From contig CM053030.1 of the NCBI GenBank assembly GCA_028564925.1, positions 374,451,445-374,515,444 on the forward strand: DNA of 64,000 nucleotides, written 5' to 3'. The position numbers and the translations under genes are program-made. This DNA comes from Lithobates sylvaticus. Taxonomy: Eukaryota; Chordata; Amphibia; Anura; Ranidae. The notes below the pieces were generated by a model that saw nothing but the letters and a program-made list of their open reading frames with translations, did not search any database and was not told the origin of the DNA. This document shows, one piece after another, positions 11,656-22,994 of the stretch. The stretch's first letter is position 1, and each line of letters begins with the position of its first letter.

Positions 11656-13485
11656 TGAGTAGCTGTCACGCACTGACCTGGTTTTTCCCCGGACCGACTT
11701 CTTACTCCCACTGCAGAAGAGGACCTTAGTGAACACCCCTAGACATGCCTCTCCTGCAAGGACTGGTTGTCCTTGCTGGGGCTGCTGCATCTCTTGGAGG
11801 TACCCACCCAGTCACTGTTGGATTCCCTGGTCTGTCTCTTTTGTCGGATGAGAGAGCTGGCTATAGCCGCAGCCATGGTTGGTGTGGGGAAGGCTGCAGG
11901 TGTGATGAGTCCTCCCTATATTCTTCTCCAGGATCATGGAAGAGAGGGATCAGGACTTTCCCATTACTCCCAGTCCTGGAAGATCCCAACAGGCTGGAAG
12001 ACATCTTGGAAGATCCAGGAGAGAAGGGTCGGTCACAGGGTATTATTCCTGGTAGGTGGAGGAGAGCCTGTGTAGTATGGCAACACATCCTTGAGCTAGG
12101 AATCCTACATTCTTTTTCTATGAGGGGACACATCCCGGGTCACCCAGATAGGAACCCCCTGAGATCAATGTCAGTGGTGTCAATGTCAGATAAGGAGGAC
12201 TGATGGAAGGGGTCCCAGGTAGGGAGCAGTGAGGATCATCCACTGTCTACACAGCACAGCCCTCCCCTCCTCTGGCGTCCTTGGCTCTCAGCATGACATT
12301 AAAGTATAAGTTCACTGGACACCCTCCCCATTCCCCCCCTTTTTTGCCCCCCCCCCCCCTGCAAAGTGCTGCCCTAGGCCTGGGCCTTGTCGGCCTAGGC
12401 CAAGATACAGCGTTGACCCTATGCCAGTGTTGTGTCCAGCTTTGTAAGGATTATAAGAGCCCAGTTGTGGACTTTGCAAGTACCAGACACACCCTAATAA
12501 GCTTTGTGTACATACTTCTCTCTTCTTTATTCCTCTTTTTCCCTTGCGGCTCCTTGGCTGCGATTACAGGCAAAAGCAGAACAGCGTCTGTAATGTCAAA
12601 AAGAATTATGAGCTACATTATTTTGTTACATTGTAATTACTTTGGTCCGTTTGCAGCAGATCAAAGTGGTAACCTTTGATCTGCGTGTTATGCTAGTTAA
12701 AACAACCTTGCAAGTCAATAATTGTAATTTGTAAATAACCCTTTTGGCTGGGTCCACATCTGTCTCTGTCCGATTTCGTCCATTTTTAACATTCATTGTA
12801 CATGCATTTTTCTTATTCTAGTGGGAAACACAGTGCAAGAAAATAAAAAAAACAAAAAAAAAAAACAGACATGCCTCATTTTTTACAGCGCGGCATGCAG
12901 ATATGAACGGCCTCATCGGAATCAATTCATTTGTATCAATGTATTTTCATGACATGCATTTTTATGCACTGCAAAACACACTTAAAATGCAAGAGGTGTG
13001 AACCAGGCTTTTATCCATGAAAAAAAAAATATGCATTACATTGTTTAAATTAAATTGTGATTACGCTATTGTCAAATAAACAGGTCAATAGTAGAAATTA
13101 AAAAAATGCCTGTGGTCCATAATGGATGTACAGGTGCAACACCTGAAGTGGTTAAAATGTATCCAATTACTTTATCTGTACCTGACATAAAGTTGTCTTT
13201 TTATATATGCCTCAAGCTCAGTTTGTTCATCATTCAATCTGTTCTGTTCTCTTTTTATTGCATAGTTAAAATTTTGACATATGCCTGCCAATCAATATCA
13301 TGTAATAAAATATAGATGCCAATGTAATCAACGGTTCAGTTATCTTTGCCAGAAAAAAAAACGGAGTTGAGTAATTAGTATAGAACTTGGTGAAAAGTCC
13401 ATAATTGTGAGCTTAATTATCCTAGAACAGTATACACCGAGAAGATCCTTCTGTCATTTCAAAAATATAATCTTGGAAGGAATCA
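11656..13485. other. No gene seen; possible LTR-like start at 11666
   Basis: TGTCACGCACTGACCTGG at 11665 resembles the start of frog LTRs, but no matching end or target repeat is visible. Positions 12300-12320 (ATTAAAGTATAAGTTCAC) look like the edge of a TTAA MITE. The rest is unremarkable; the open frames at 11.7-12.2 kb have no splice context or recognised domain. Confidence 0.35.
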
Positions 13486-13487
13486 AC

Positions 13488-14100
13488 TTTAACTGCTTCC
13501 CGTCCTGGGTGGACTTCATAAGACATCCTTCCAGTCACATGCCTCACATGCACCCTAGGGGCTGTGCTGCAGCATGATCTGTTAACCACTGTGTCCACAG
13601 CAAATGACAGATCATTAGACTGGGCCAGCCCTGGTACCATGTGGTCGCTGTGATCAATCACGGCGATCACAGAGTTGTACACAATGAATGGCGTTCATTC
13701 ATAGCCATTCATTATGTACTATTGTGATGAACTCTGTGACTAGTCATGGTGATCACATGGCACAGGCAGGGCCAATCACGATGCATCTGTACTATGTGAT
13801 AGCTGTAGCCAATCACAGCTTTTACAATAGTACACAATAAATATTATTATTATTTCAGCTACTTATATAGCGCCGTCAATTTACGCAGCGCTTTTACATA
13901 TACATTGTACATTCACATCAGTCCCTACCCTCAAGGAGCTTACAACCTAAGGTCCCTAACACACATTCATACATATACTAGGGCCAATTTAGACAGGATC
14001 CTATTAACCTACCAGCATGTCTTTAATGAATAAATGGATGCTATTCATAAAAATTATTGCTTATAACAGTGATGATCACTGTTATAAGCAATCATAGTTT
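13488..14100. repeat. TTAA-family repeat with nested insertion
   Basis: It begins TTTAACTGCTTCCCGTCC, then carries paired CGCTGTGATC/GATCACGGCG and TTGTACACAATGAATG hairpin words, and ends near the ATAACAGTGATGATCACTGT hairpin (14067 on). The relative at 41690-42080 has the same word order. An unrelated repeat interrupts it at 13848-14035. Confidence 0.6.
13848..14035 (+). repeat. Conserved interspersed repeat fragment
   Basis: Contains TATATAGCGCCGTCAATTTA, CGCAGCGCTTTTACATATAC, CCCTACCCTCAAGGAGCTTA and CCAGCATGTCTTTAATG. I recognise this block as a repeat widespread in frog and fish genomes, but cannot name its family with confidence. It lies inside the repeat at 13488-14100. Confidence 0.55.
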
Positions 14101-14489
14101 AACGGTACCCCGTAGTGTTGTGGTCCACCTGTCACCCTGCCCAGCCCGGCATTCACTTCCCAGACACTCCAAGACAATGAACAGAGCCATTAGCTTTGTT
14201 TTGTGTTTTTATTGAGGGATTATAACTTGAATGGGGTTAAGGAATTCATGGGATGCCAAGAAAGATTTTTTTCATATCTTGGGACAAATTACAAACTCTC
14301 CTCTTCCTCCAGCACAACTCTTGCTGCAGACTATTCCTTTCTCTTCCTCCAGCACAACTCTTCAGGCACAGCTAGCATGTGGTTAGACATGGGCCTGGCC
14401 TGACAATGGCCAGGCCCTTGCAACAGCCCTTGGCAGGCAGGGACCGCGGGCCACTTTGGTGTAGCAAAAAGAATGGAAAGTTCTGGTGC
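14101..14489. other. No gene seen; short internal duplication
   Basis: A CTCTTCCTCCAGCACAACTC unit occurs twice (about 14300 and 14341). Otherwise nothing is supported. Confidence 0.35.
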
Positions 14490-14985
14490 TGGCTGTTCTA
14501 GGTTCACTACTGATCCCAGTCAGCCCTCTTCAGGCCCTGCCAGGCCTCCTGGCTGCAGCTGCCTGTCCCCACTGCCCATGACAACACAGTCCTTAATGGC
14601 TCTACATCCATCTCAGATTGCATCCTCACAATATGCTCCGGCATGCCTCCCGATCTTTCCTGGCTGTGTGTCACTCACCAACACCCGGTGGATCCCTCCT
14701 GGAGACTTGCCCCGCAGTATTCTCCACTGTCCTCTATTGGGCAGAACACCCCTGTGGTTTGTACAAGGGTCCCTTCCACTTCCGATCTCCAGGCCCAAGG
14801 TCACCCCCCCCCCCCCCCAGACTGGGGAGTTTCCTCAATGGCCACGACAGCTAGTACTCCATCTCCCAGTTCTTCCACCAGACAACTCCTCCCCAGCTGG
14901 GCTGACCCTGGGTATTTCAAGGGAGCCTGCCCCCTGTCAATCCTAGTTGGGGATTGGCCAGGGCCCCCTGAGAAACTCCAGCCTC
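14490..14985 (+). repeat. Uncharacterised interspersed repeat R1, copy 2
   Basis: Counterpart of 10900-11395, with the same order: GGCCTCCTGGCTGCAGC, a C-run at about 14804, CCAGACAACTCCTCCCC, GGCTGACCCTGGGTAT and CAATCCTAGTTGGGGATTGG. The TATA-like site of copy 1 is degraded here. Confidence 0.5.
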
Positions 14986-15230
14986 TAGAAGCAGAAGGGA
15001 GGTAACGGAAGGATGATGCTATCTGTAAGTTGCCAGCCTACGCTGAGCCACTCCCAGTCCACACAGATCAAAACAAACAGGCCTATCTTACAGCTAGGCC
15101 TGATAAAATTTACCTGTACTGACAAAAAAAATCCTACTACTAGCACCTACCTAGTAGAGGGTGCTAAAATAGTATTACAAAAAAATCCTCTACTTATGGT
15201 AACACTGTGTTTCTCTGGTCACAGTATGTA

Positions 15231-15853
15231 AAGAAAATAAAAAATCTTAAAAAAATTAAAATTTATTTTTTTTGCCCAAAAATAGTGTAAAAAATTACAA
15301 CTTTAATAAACTCATCATGCCCTTTTCTAAATACTTCAGACTGTCTACTTTCTAAAAAAAGGGGTATTTGGGGGGGGGGGGTATTTGTATTGTCCTGGCA
15401 TTTTAGAGCCTTAAGAAATTAGATAGGCCGTCAGTACATTGGGATTGTTCAATTTTTTTTCAAATACTTACCATAGTTTATAGACTCTAAAAGTTTACTA
15501 CAGACTAAATATTATACACTGATTTGGGTTATTTTTTACCAAAGAAATGTAGCAGAATACATTTTGCCCTAAATTTATGAAGAAATATTTTTTACTTGCA
15601 AAATATTATAATGGAAACAAAGAAAAACAATTTTTTTAACATTTTTTGTAATTTTTTAGCAAATAATAAAAAAAAAACAGTGGTGAATAAATATCACCAA
15701 AAGAAAGCTCTACATGTCTTAAAAAAATTATAAAATTTTAATTTGGGAGCAGTGTTGCAATAAGTAATTGTCATTCAAAGTGTGACAGTGCTGAAAGTTG
15801 AATATTGGCCTGGACAGGAAAGGGGGTAAAAATGTCTGATATTGAAGTGGTTA
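15231..15853. repeat. TTAA-family right-end fragment
   Basis: Holds the family's hallmark ACCAAAAGAAAGCTCTACAT block, a GTGACAGTGCTGAAAG block and the terminal GAAGTGGTTAA. The left end is missing, so it is a truncated copy of the TTAA-flanked element type seen whole at 35816-36740. Confidence 0.6.
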
Positions 15854-16600
15854 AAGATGAAGTCTAGTCAAATAGGAAGCACATACATGTATAAGGGAGC
15901 TGTTTGACTCTATGACTAAGCACTATTTAGTGTGGAACACCTTAGAACAGAGATGCAAGAACCTTTTGAAGAGCGAGGGCCACTTACGCGATCTGGTAAC
16001 CGGTCGCGGGCCACAATGAAAATGAAATGGTTCAGAATTTCAATTTTTTTTTATTTTAAATAGCATAATGAACATTTTCCTCCTGCAGCAGCTAGAGGAA
16101 GGGAGAGGAGGAGAAGCTGTCTCTCAGCAGTTGCAGGAGGAAAATGCAGAGGACCGGTTCCTGTATATGCCACCCGGGTCCCCTAAAACATGGGGCGAGG
16201 TCATTATTGCAACTCCTGACGCTACTCCAGTAGTTGGGGGTGTGTGGTAAAAAAACATGTCTCAACTAGGGGGTTTTACCACCCCCCAAACTGCAAATGT
16301 AAATGAGCCCTTACTGGCCTAAGCCCTCTATAAGGCTGTTTTCACACTGATGCGCTGCAGTTTACCTGCAACTCCATGGAGCACAGTGCACCTGTGGCTT
16401 TCCTGTCGTTTACCTGAGCTTTGCCATAGACTTCTATTATAGCTTGCGGGTGTGGTGTACTTTTGAGGCTGAGTTCACACTGCAGTATGGAGCGGCTCAC
16501 AGCAGGGGTCCGGTGCGTCCTGTGTTCCTATTAGCTAGGAACCACGATCTGTCACTTCCTATAGTTAGTCCCTCCCCCTTCAGTTAGAATCACCTCCCAG
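15854..16600. other. MITE scraps, no gene seen
   Basis: Contains GAGCGAGGGCCACTTACGCG at about 15970 and fragments with TTTTCACACTGATGCGCTGC (16330) and GAGGCTGAGTTCACACTGC (16465), matching the ends of GGTTCACA-type MITEs such as 32356-32623. Ends are incomplete. Confidence 0.4.
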
Positions 16601-17225
16601 GGAACACAGTTAACCCCTTCACCTCCCCCTAGTGTTAACCCCTTCACTGCCAGTGCCATTTTTACAGTAATCAATGCATTTTTAATCACACTGGTCGCTA
16701 TATTAATGCCAATGGTTCCAAAAATGTGTCAAAATTGTCCGATGTGTCCGCCATAATGTCGCAGTCATAAAAATCTCCCCCATTACTAGTAAAAAAAAAA
16801 ATAGTAATAAAAATGCTATAAATCTATCCCCTATTTTGTAGACGTTATAACATTTGTGCAAACCAATCAATATACGCTTATTACGATTTTTTTTAACCAA
16901 AAATATGTAGAAGAATACATATCGACCTAAACTGAGGAAAAAAAAATGTTTTTTTATATATTTTTGGGGAGATATTTATTATAGCAAAAAGTTAAAAAAT
17001 ATTGCGTTTTTTTTTAAATTGTCGCTCTTTTTTTGTTTATAGCACAAAGAATAAAAACCGTAGAGGCGATCAAATACAACCAAAAGAAAGCTCTATTTGT
17101 GGGAAAAAATATGTCAATTTTGTTTGGGTACAACGTCACAATTGTTAGTTAAAATGGCGCAGTGCCGAATTGCAAACAGTGCTCTGGTCAGGAAGGGATT
17201 AAAATCTTCCGGAGCTTAAGTGGTT
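16601..17225. repeat. TTAA-family right-end fragment, second copy
   Basis: Same layout as 15231-15853: GTAGACGTTATAAC, AATATACGCTTATTACGA, CAAAAGAAAGCTCTATTTGT, AATGGCGCAGTGCCGAATTG and a final CTTAAGTGGTTAA. The left end is absent. From 17222 a separate MITE edge (TTAAAGCGGTGTTCCGGGG) follows. Confidence 0.6.
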
Positions 17226-17571
17226 AAAGCGGTGTTCCGGGGGAAATTTTACTTTTTAGATAAAAATACCCCTATAATCCACATGCTTAATGTATTCTAG
17301 TAAAGGTATGCTGTAAACTAAGGTCCGTTTTGTATTTTTGCACCATTGATTTCTTAATTTTGTCAGTCCCAGCAGGCCGCGGCCATCTCATGTGTGGGCA
17401 TCTGAAGCCAGACTGTATCTCTTCCTGTATTTCATGCATGCTGGTTACCCAGCATGCACCTCCAGATCCAGGTTTCCATAGCAACAGCAGTGTCAGAGGA
17501 AGTTGCCGCCCCTTAGCTATAGAAACCTCTCCTCCCCCTCCATTATCCATTATAAATCTAGAAATATAAAA
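17226..17571. repeat. TTAA-type MITE edge
   Basis: It begins TTAAAGCGGTGTTCCGGGGG, the common frog MITE head, and continues through sequence containing paired GCATGCTGG/CCAGCATGC words at 17427-17457. No right end was found before the AT palindrome. Confidence 0.45.
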
Positions 17572-17606
17572 AGCTCCTGCAAAAGGTTTTAAAAGATGCT
17601 AATTGT

Positions 17607-17664
<58 letters not shown>

Positions 17665-17677
17665 CTCTTGTTATGTG

Positions 17678-17727
<50 letters not shown>

Positions 17728-17778
17728 GAAACAAGGGATAACATTTACAATTAGCATGTTTTACCTTTTGCAGGAGCT
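17572..17778. repeat. AT-rich palindrome around a (TA)n microsatellite
   Basis: Inverted arms at 17572-17609 (AGCTCCTGCAAAAGG...) and 17742-17778 (...CCTTTTGCAGGAGCT) enclose two (TA)n runs. The layout is that of a palindromic AT-rich repeat able to extrude a cruciform. Confidence 0.75.
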
Positions 17779-17789
17779 GCCCCGTATTG

Positions 17790-18168
17790 CCCCATCGAAA
17801 CTGCACAACCATACTGCCCCCATAAAAACTGCACAATCATACTGCCCCCATCAAATTGCCCCCAATCAAAATTGCCCCATCATACTGCCCCCCATCAAAA
17901 TTGCCCAATCAAAACTGCACAATCATACTGCCCCCATCAAATTGCCCCATCAAAACTGCACAATCATACAGCCTCCATTAAATTTCCCCCATCAAAATTG
18001 CCCCAACATACTGCCCCATCAAAATTGCCCCATCATACTGCCCCATCAAAATTGCCCTATCATACTGCCCCATCAAAATTGCCCCCATCAAAACTGCCCC
18101 ATCAAACTGCCCCATCAAAATTGTCCCATCCAAATTGCCTCCATCAAGATTGCCCCATCATACTGCCC
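17790..18168. repeat. CTGCCCCATCAAAATTG minisatellite, left block
   Basis: Degenerate tandem words CTGCCCCATCA, AAATTGCCCC and CATACTGCCCC in irregular order. This is the left part of an array that resumes at 18599. Proline/isoleucine-rich open frames here are artefacts of the repeat. Confidence 0.9.
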
Positions 18169-18598
18169 TGACATGGAAATTTATAGATAGGCAACTCCTA
18201 TCCTCATATTGATTAGTGGTTCCAAATTAATAATAACTACTGCAGTAGGGAACAGACACAAAAGATACGCTCAGCATCTTTCCAAATAACCGTTCTGCTT
18301 TATTATGACGCAATTGTAGGTTTTTATACACATGATTACGTAGGTATCACATTAATATTACAATTGTACGTTTATGGTAACAAGGGGCGTATCATAGGCA
18401 GGCTAATTCTAATCAGGACTCGAAAGAATGTAAACATATACTGAAAACATTATTATTGTCGTAATAAAGCAGAACGGTTATTTGGAAAGATGCAGAGCGT
18501 ATGTTTTGTGTCTGTTCCCTAATGCAGTAGTTATTATTAATTTGGAACCACTAATCAATATGAGGATAGGAGTTGCCTATCTATAAATATCCAGGTCA
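18169..18598. mobile_element. Foldback element inserted in the minisatellite
   Basis: Inverted arms of about 135 bp: left TGACATGGAAATTTATAGAT..., right ...ATCTATAAATATCCAGGTCA. Both contain AATAACCGTTCTGCTTTAT or its inverse, TAGTTATTATTAATTTGGAA or its inverse, and CCTATCCTCATATTGATTAG or its inverse. The loop of about 155 bp (18306-18462) is unrelated to the arms. It interrupts one continuous minisatellite. Class unknown; no coding capacity. Confidence 0.75.
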
Positions 18599-20010
18599 AA
18601 ATTACTGCCCCATCAAGATTGCCCCATCATACTGCCCCCATCAAAACTGCCCCATCAAAATTGCCCCATCAAAACTGTCCCATCAAAATTGCCCCCATTA
18701 AAACTGCCCCATCAAAATTTCCCCATCAAAATGACCCCATCATACTGCCCCATCAAATTACCCCATCAAACTGCCCCCATCAAAACTGCCCCATCAAATT
18801 TCCCCATCATACTGCCCCATCAAAATTGCCCCATCAAATTGCCCTATCATACTGCCACCATCAAATTCCCCCCATTATAGTGCCCCATCAAAATTGCCCC
18901 AGACAAAAATGCCCCATTATACTGCCACCATCAAAATTGCCCCATCAAAACTGCCCCATCATACTGCCACCATAAAAATTGCCCCATCATACTGCCCCCA
19001 TCAAAACTGACCCATCAAAACTGCCCCGTCAATTTGCGCCCATCATACTGCCCCCATTAAAACTGCCCCCATCAAAATTGCCCCATCATACTGCCCCCAT
19101 CAAAATTTCCCCATTAAAACTGCCCCCATCGAAATTGCTTAATCAAAATTGCCTTATCATACTGCCCCATCAAAACTGCCCCATCAAATTGCCCCCATAA
19201 AAATTGCCCCATAATACTGCCCAGATCAAAATTGCCCCATCATACTGCACCATCAAAATTGCCCCCATCAAATTGCCCCATCATACTGCCCCATCAAAAT
19301 TGCCCCATCATACTGTCCCCATCAAAATTGCCCCATCATACGGCCCCATCAAAATTGCTCATCATACTGCCACCATCAAAATTGCTCATCATACTGCCAC
19401 CATCAAAATTGCTCATCATACTGCTACCATCAAAATTGCCCCATCAAAACTGCCCCCATCATACTGCCCCCATCAAAATTGCCCCATCATACTGCCCCTA
19501 TCAAAATTGCCCCCATTAAAACTGCCCCCATTAAAATTGCCCCATCAAAACTGCCCCCATCAAAACTGCCCCATCAAAATTTCCCCCATCAAAATAACCC
19601 CATCATACTGCCCCATCAAAACTGCCCCATCAAATTTCCCCATCATACTGCCACCATCAAATTCCCCCCATTATACTGCCCCATCAAAATTGCCCCAGTC
19701 AAAATTGCCCCATCATACTGCCACCATCAAAATTGCCCCATCAAAATTGCCCCATCATACTGCCCCATCAAAACTGACCCATCAAAATTGCCCCATCAAA
19801 ACTGCCCCCATCAAAATTGCCCCATCATACTGCCCCCATTAAAATTGCCCCATCATACTGCCCCATAGAAATTGCCCCCATCAAAACTGCCCCCCATCAA
19901 AACTGCCCCATCATACTGCGCCATCATACTGCCCCATCAAAACTGCTCCATGAAAACTGCCCCCATCAAAATTGCCCCCATTAAAATTGCCCCATCATAT
20001 TGCCCCCAAA
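18599..20010. repeat. CTGCCCCATCAAAATTG minisatellite, right block
   Basis: Continuation of the array at 17790-18168, about 1.4 kb of the same 10-16 base words. Local higher-order repeats are visible, for example three CACCATCAAAATTGCTCATC units near 19370-19430. Confidence 0.9.
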
Positions 20011-20019
20011 ATTTTTATC

Positions 20020-20930
20020 CGGTTTTGAAATATGCAAAACTACGGCCCAGCTATGCCTATTGCCTCCTGGAATTGGGGAGGGGGGTTTACTTGGTTTGGC
20101 AGTTAAAGGGTTGAAATAAATTAACAATATAGTTTGATAGTGAAAGGGTTAAATCCCAATTCACAATAACATGTTTTTCCAGGAGCCGTATCCCTATTAG
20201 ATCCGTATACTGCTTACTGGGCAGTTAAACCCCCCTCCTGCCCAGACCAATTTTCAGCTTTCAGCGATGACGCACTTTGCATGACAATTGCGCGGTCATA
20301 CAACACTGTACCAAAATGAAATTTGTATCATTTTTTCCCACAAATAGAGCTTTCTTTTGGTGATATTTAATTACAGCTGGGATTTTTATTTTTTGCAAAA
20401 CAAAACAAACAAAAAAAGATGCAAAACTGTGAAAAAAATCATGTTTAATACTTTGTTATAACATTTTGCAAACAGGTCAGGCTAAAAAAAAAGGAAAGAA
20501 TTTGGTTTGGCGCTAAAAGAGTTTCAAAAAACAAAAACTTAAAAAAATCTTTGTTTTTCAAATAAAGGTTAAAAAATTAAAAAACATGGTTTGGCAGTGA
20601 AATGGTTCATAAATTAAAGGAAAAACATTTGACTTGGCAGATAAGGGTTAAAAATGGGGGAAAATATGATTTGGCAGTATAATTTAAAATATGGGGGAGA
20701 AATGGGGAAAACATTTTTGGCATTGAAAGGGTTAATATGTGTGTAGGGGGAGGGGGGGTTTACTTGGTTTGGCAGTTAAAGGGTTGAAATAAATGAACAA
20801 TATAGTTTGATAGTGAAAGGGTTAAATCTCATTCACAATAACATGTTTTTCCACTAGCCGTATCCCTATTAGAAAATATTAGAATTTGTTTCGCGATTTG
20901 TCAGGCGACAATCACGGCAAAATCACGCCT
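20020..20930. repeat. Direct duplication flanking an inverted TTAA-family fragment
   Basis: A segment of about 125 bp (TTTACTTGGTTTGGCAGTTA to GCCGTATCCCTATTAGA) occurs at about 20083-20200 and again at about 20758-20873. Between the copies (20220-20460) is a TTAA-family right end in reverse: AACCCCCCTCCTGCCCAGAC, CAATTTTCAGCTTTCAGCG and ATAGAGCTTTCTTTTGGTGA. Confidence 0.6.
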
Positions 20931-21059
20931 CGATTGGGGTGATGTTGAAAGTAAACGGATCACAAGCATGTCCCACATTTTTCAGCGATTCGGGAGTCTG
21001 GAACACATAGGTGTGAACAGAGCCACACTGTGTCCAACGTATGACAAAAACTTCCTGCA

Positions 21060-21330
21060 CAGACGTCCCCCCAGCAGGAATATTACACCCATACTCCCCC
21101 AGCAGGAATATTACACCCATACTCCCCTCAGCAGGAATATTACACCCATACTCCCCCCAGCAGGAATATTACACCCATACTTCCCCCAGCAGCAATATTA
21201 CACCCATACTCCCCCCAGCAGGAATATTACACCCATACTTCCCCCAGCAGTAATATTACACAACGATACCCCCCCCCAGCAGGAATATTACTCCCATACT
21301 CCCCCCAGCAGGAATATTGCACCGACACCC
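21060..21330. repeat. Minisatellite, about 30-bp unit
   Basis: About nine copies of a 28-32 base unit containing CAGCAGGAATATTACACCC and CATACTCCCCC. Some units have lost or gained one base, so the open frames through it are not conserved. Confidence 0.9.
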
Positions 21331-21715
21331 TACCATCCTGACACTGATAGGGATCTCTACTGACCTATTGTGTGCTGATAACAGTAATCCTGCTGCAGGT
21401 ATCTGGGAACATTTCAAAGCCAGCATCACTCTGCTCTCTCCATCAGCCTGTTCCCTGTCATCATATTGGCACACAACTCCTCTGATTGGCTCCTGCAAAT
21501 AAAAAATAAATAAAATAATAATAATTAAAAAAATAATATTATTATTAATCACTTTCCCCAAGTCGCTGTCATATGTCACTGGACTTTCAGTGGAGATATC
21601 GGGTGACGGGTGCAGCTGCAGGCATCATCCACATACTGTACCTTTGTTTTCATCCGGTGATTCCCTACAATGTAAAAGCCGTCATAGCGTCTGTTTAGCT
21701 ATACGATTGCTTTTA
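21331..21715. other. No gene seen; intergenic
   Basis: Ordinary sequence with an AAT-rich run at 21500-21545. It could hold an upstream untranslated exon of the candidate at 22439, but nothing in the sequence demands it. Confidence 0.3.
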
Positions 21716-21719
21716 CAGG

Positions 21720-21960
21720 CAGTGAGAGGCGATGGGGTCATCGGGGTGTTTGGGGTGAGGGGAATGGGCCCTCAAGGTGTTCAGGATGAGAGGGACAGGC
21801 TCTCGGGGTGAGAGGGATGGGCTCTCATGGTGAGGGGAATGGGCCCTCAAGGTGTTTGGGGTGAGGGGGATGGGCCCTCGGGGGGTTTGCGGTGAGGGGA
21901 TGGGCCCTCGGGTGTTTGGGATGAGGGGGGTGGGCCCTTGGGGTGCTGTGGATCGGAACA
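21720..21960. repeat. GGGTGAGGGGATGGGCCCTC minisatellite
   Basis: G-rich tandem repeat with units of about 30-36 bases built from GGGTGAGG, GGGATGGGCCCTC and GGGGTGTTTG. Confidence 0.8.
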
Positions 21961-22438
21961 GTGGGCACCACGCTTGGCTGGGATGAGGGCGGCCCGCGGT
22001 TTGCTGAGTTGAACGCTGTCATATTCTCCTCTCACATGTTGCCCCGTCACCCCATCGATAGGAGAAGGTCAGACTTGTTCCTGTCTGGGGCTTGTATTTA
22101 TAATGTGACACTATGGAGGGAGGGGGCTTCCTATTATACCCGCTCCTATGCTGACAATCCCTGTACAGCACACCTGGCCTCTGCCCCCTTGGGGAGGGGG
22201 GTATCTCCAGTGTTGGTTCCTCCGCTCTTCTCAGTGCTGGGAGACACCACAATCTCATCTCTGGTATCCTAGTAGGACAGAGCTGATTGGCCCAGTGCTG
22301 TCACACTGGAGGGGGTGAGGGGGAGTGAAGGAAAGGGGAGTGTACATTGGGGTGTGGGGAGGTAAAGGTGAACACCGCTGCTTAAGTGAAGAATGTCTTC
22401 ATAGAGTAATGTAACATTTTCCTTCCATTCTATTGCAG
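21961..22438. other. Possible upstream intron; no gene seen
   Basis: Moderately GC-rich sequence ending in a polypyrimidine tract, TTTTCCTTCCATTCTATTGC, just before an AG at 22437-22438. No TTAA element or other repeat boundary is obvious. Confidence 0.3.
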
Positions 22439-22564
22439 GATCCATCATGTCTGTGCAGTTCACCTTCCCTCTGGCCTTCAGAGACCTCCTGAAGAGTGGT
22501 AGTGTGGGGCATTATGTGGTCCAGGAGGTCCAGCCTGTGTGGCAGCTGCTATCCCAGCTCAGTG
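22439..22564 (+). CDS. Candidate first coding exon of an unrecognised host gene
   Basis: A strong splice acceptor (polypyrimidine tract then TATTGCAG) precedes an exon with ATG at 22447. The open frame reads MSVQFTFPLAFRDLLKSG, continues to PVWQLLSQLSG, and reaches a donor-like GTGAGA at 22565. Coding length to the donor is 118 bases, leaving phase 1. The amino acid composition looks like a real protein, unlike the low-complexity frames nearby. I do not recognise the family. The open frame continues past the donor only into a minisatellite, which is why I end it here. No following exon is visible, so it may be part of a gene extending beyond the window, a pseudo-exon, or chance. Confidence 0.4.
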
Positions 22565-22574
22565 GTGAGACCTT

Positions 22575-22860
22575 CTATGATCCCGTGTCCTTCTATGGTC
22601 CGTGCCCTTCTCCTTTGATCCGTGCCCCTTCTTCTCTTATCTGTGCCCTTGTTCTCTGGTCCTTGATCTTCTTCTCTGGTCCCTGCACTTCTTCTCTGGT
22701 CCTTGCCCTTCTTCTCTGGTCCAGGCCCTTCTTCTCTGGTCCATGCCCTTCTTCTCTGATCCTCGCCCTTCTTCTCTGTTCCCTGTCCTTCTCTGTTACT
22801 CGCCTTTCTCTGGTTCTCATCCTTCTTCTCTGGTCCTCACCCTTCTTCTGGTGTTATCAG
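22575..22860. repeat. CTTCTCTGGTCC minisatellite
   Basis: About 13 degenerate units of roughly 20 bases (TTCTCTGGTCC plus TGCCC variants). It follows the candidate exon donor directly. Confidence 0.9.
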
Positions 22861-22994
22861 TGTCACTGGTAAACACTGAATAGGTATAGTGAATGGCAGG
22901 ACACCACACACCCCCTCAACTGTCTAGATTTACATTAAAGTTTCAAATACAAAAATTATTCATTGCTGCAGACCTCAGCACACACCAATATATA

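Noticed and set aside
11475-11790. Open frames rich in His, Pro, Ser and Ile on the minus strand
   Set aside because: They are translations of the ATGG tetranucleotide array.
11740-12203. Possible host coding exon with a 152-codon frame
   Set aside because: No domain, splice sites or start context. The region lies next to an LTR-like start and a minisatellite, and overlapping frames on both strands are equally open.
17675-19868. Long open frames rich in Pro, Ile, Lys and His, up to about 210 codons
   Set aside because: They are translations of the CTGCCCCATCA/AAATTGCCCC minisatellite in several frames at once; no start context, domain or splice site.
22447-22872. Single 141-codon protein running through 22872
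   Set aside because: Everything after about 22570 is a CTTCTCTGGTCC minisatellite, and a donor-like GTGAGA precedes it. Only the first 39 codons look like real protein.
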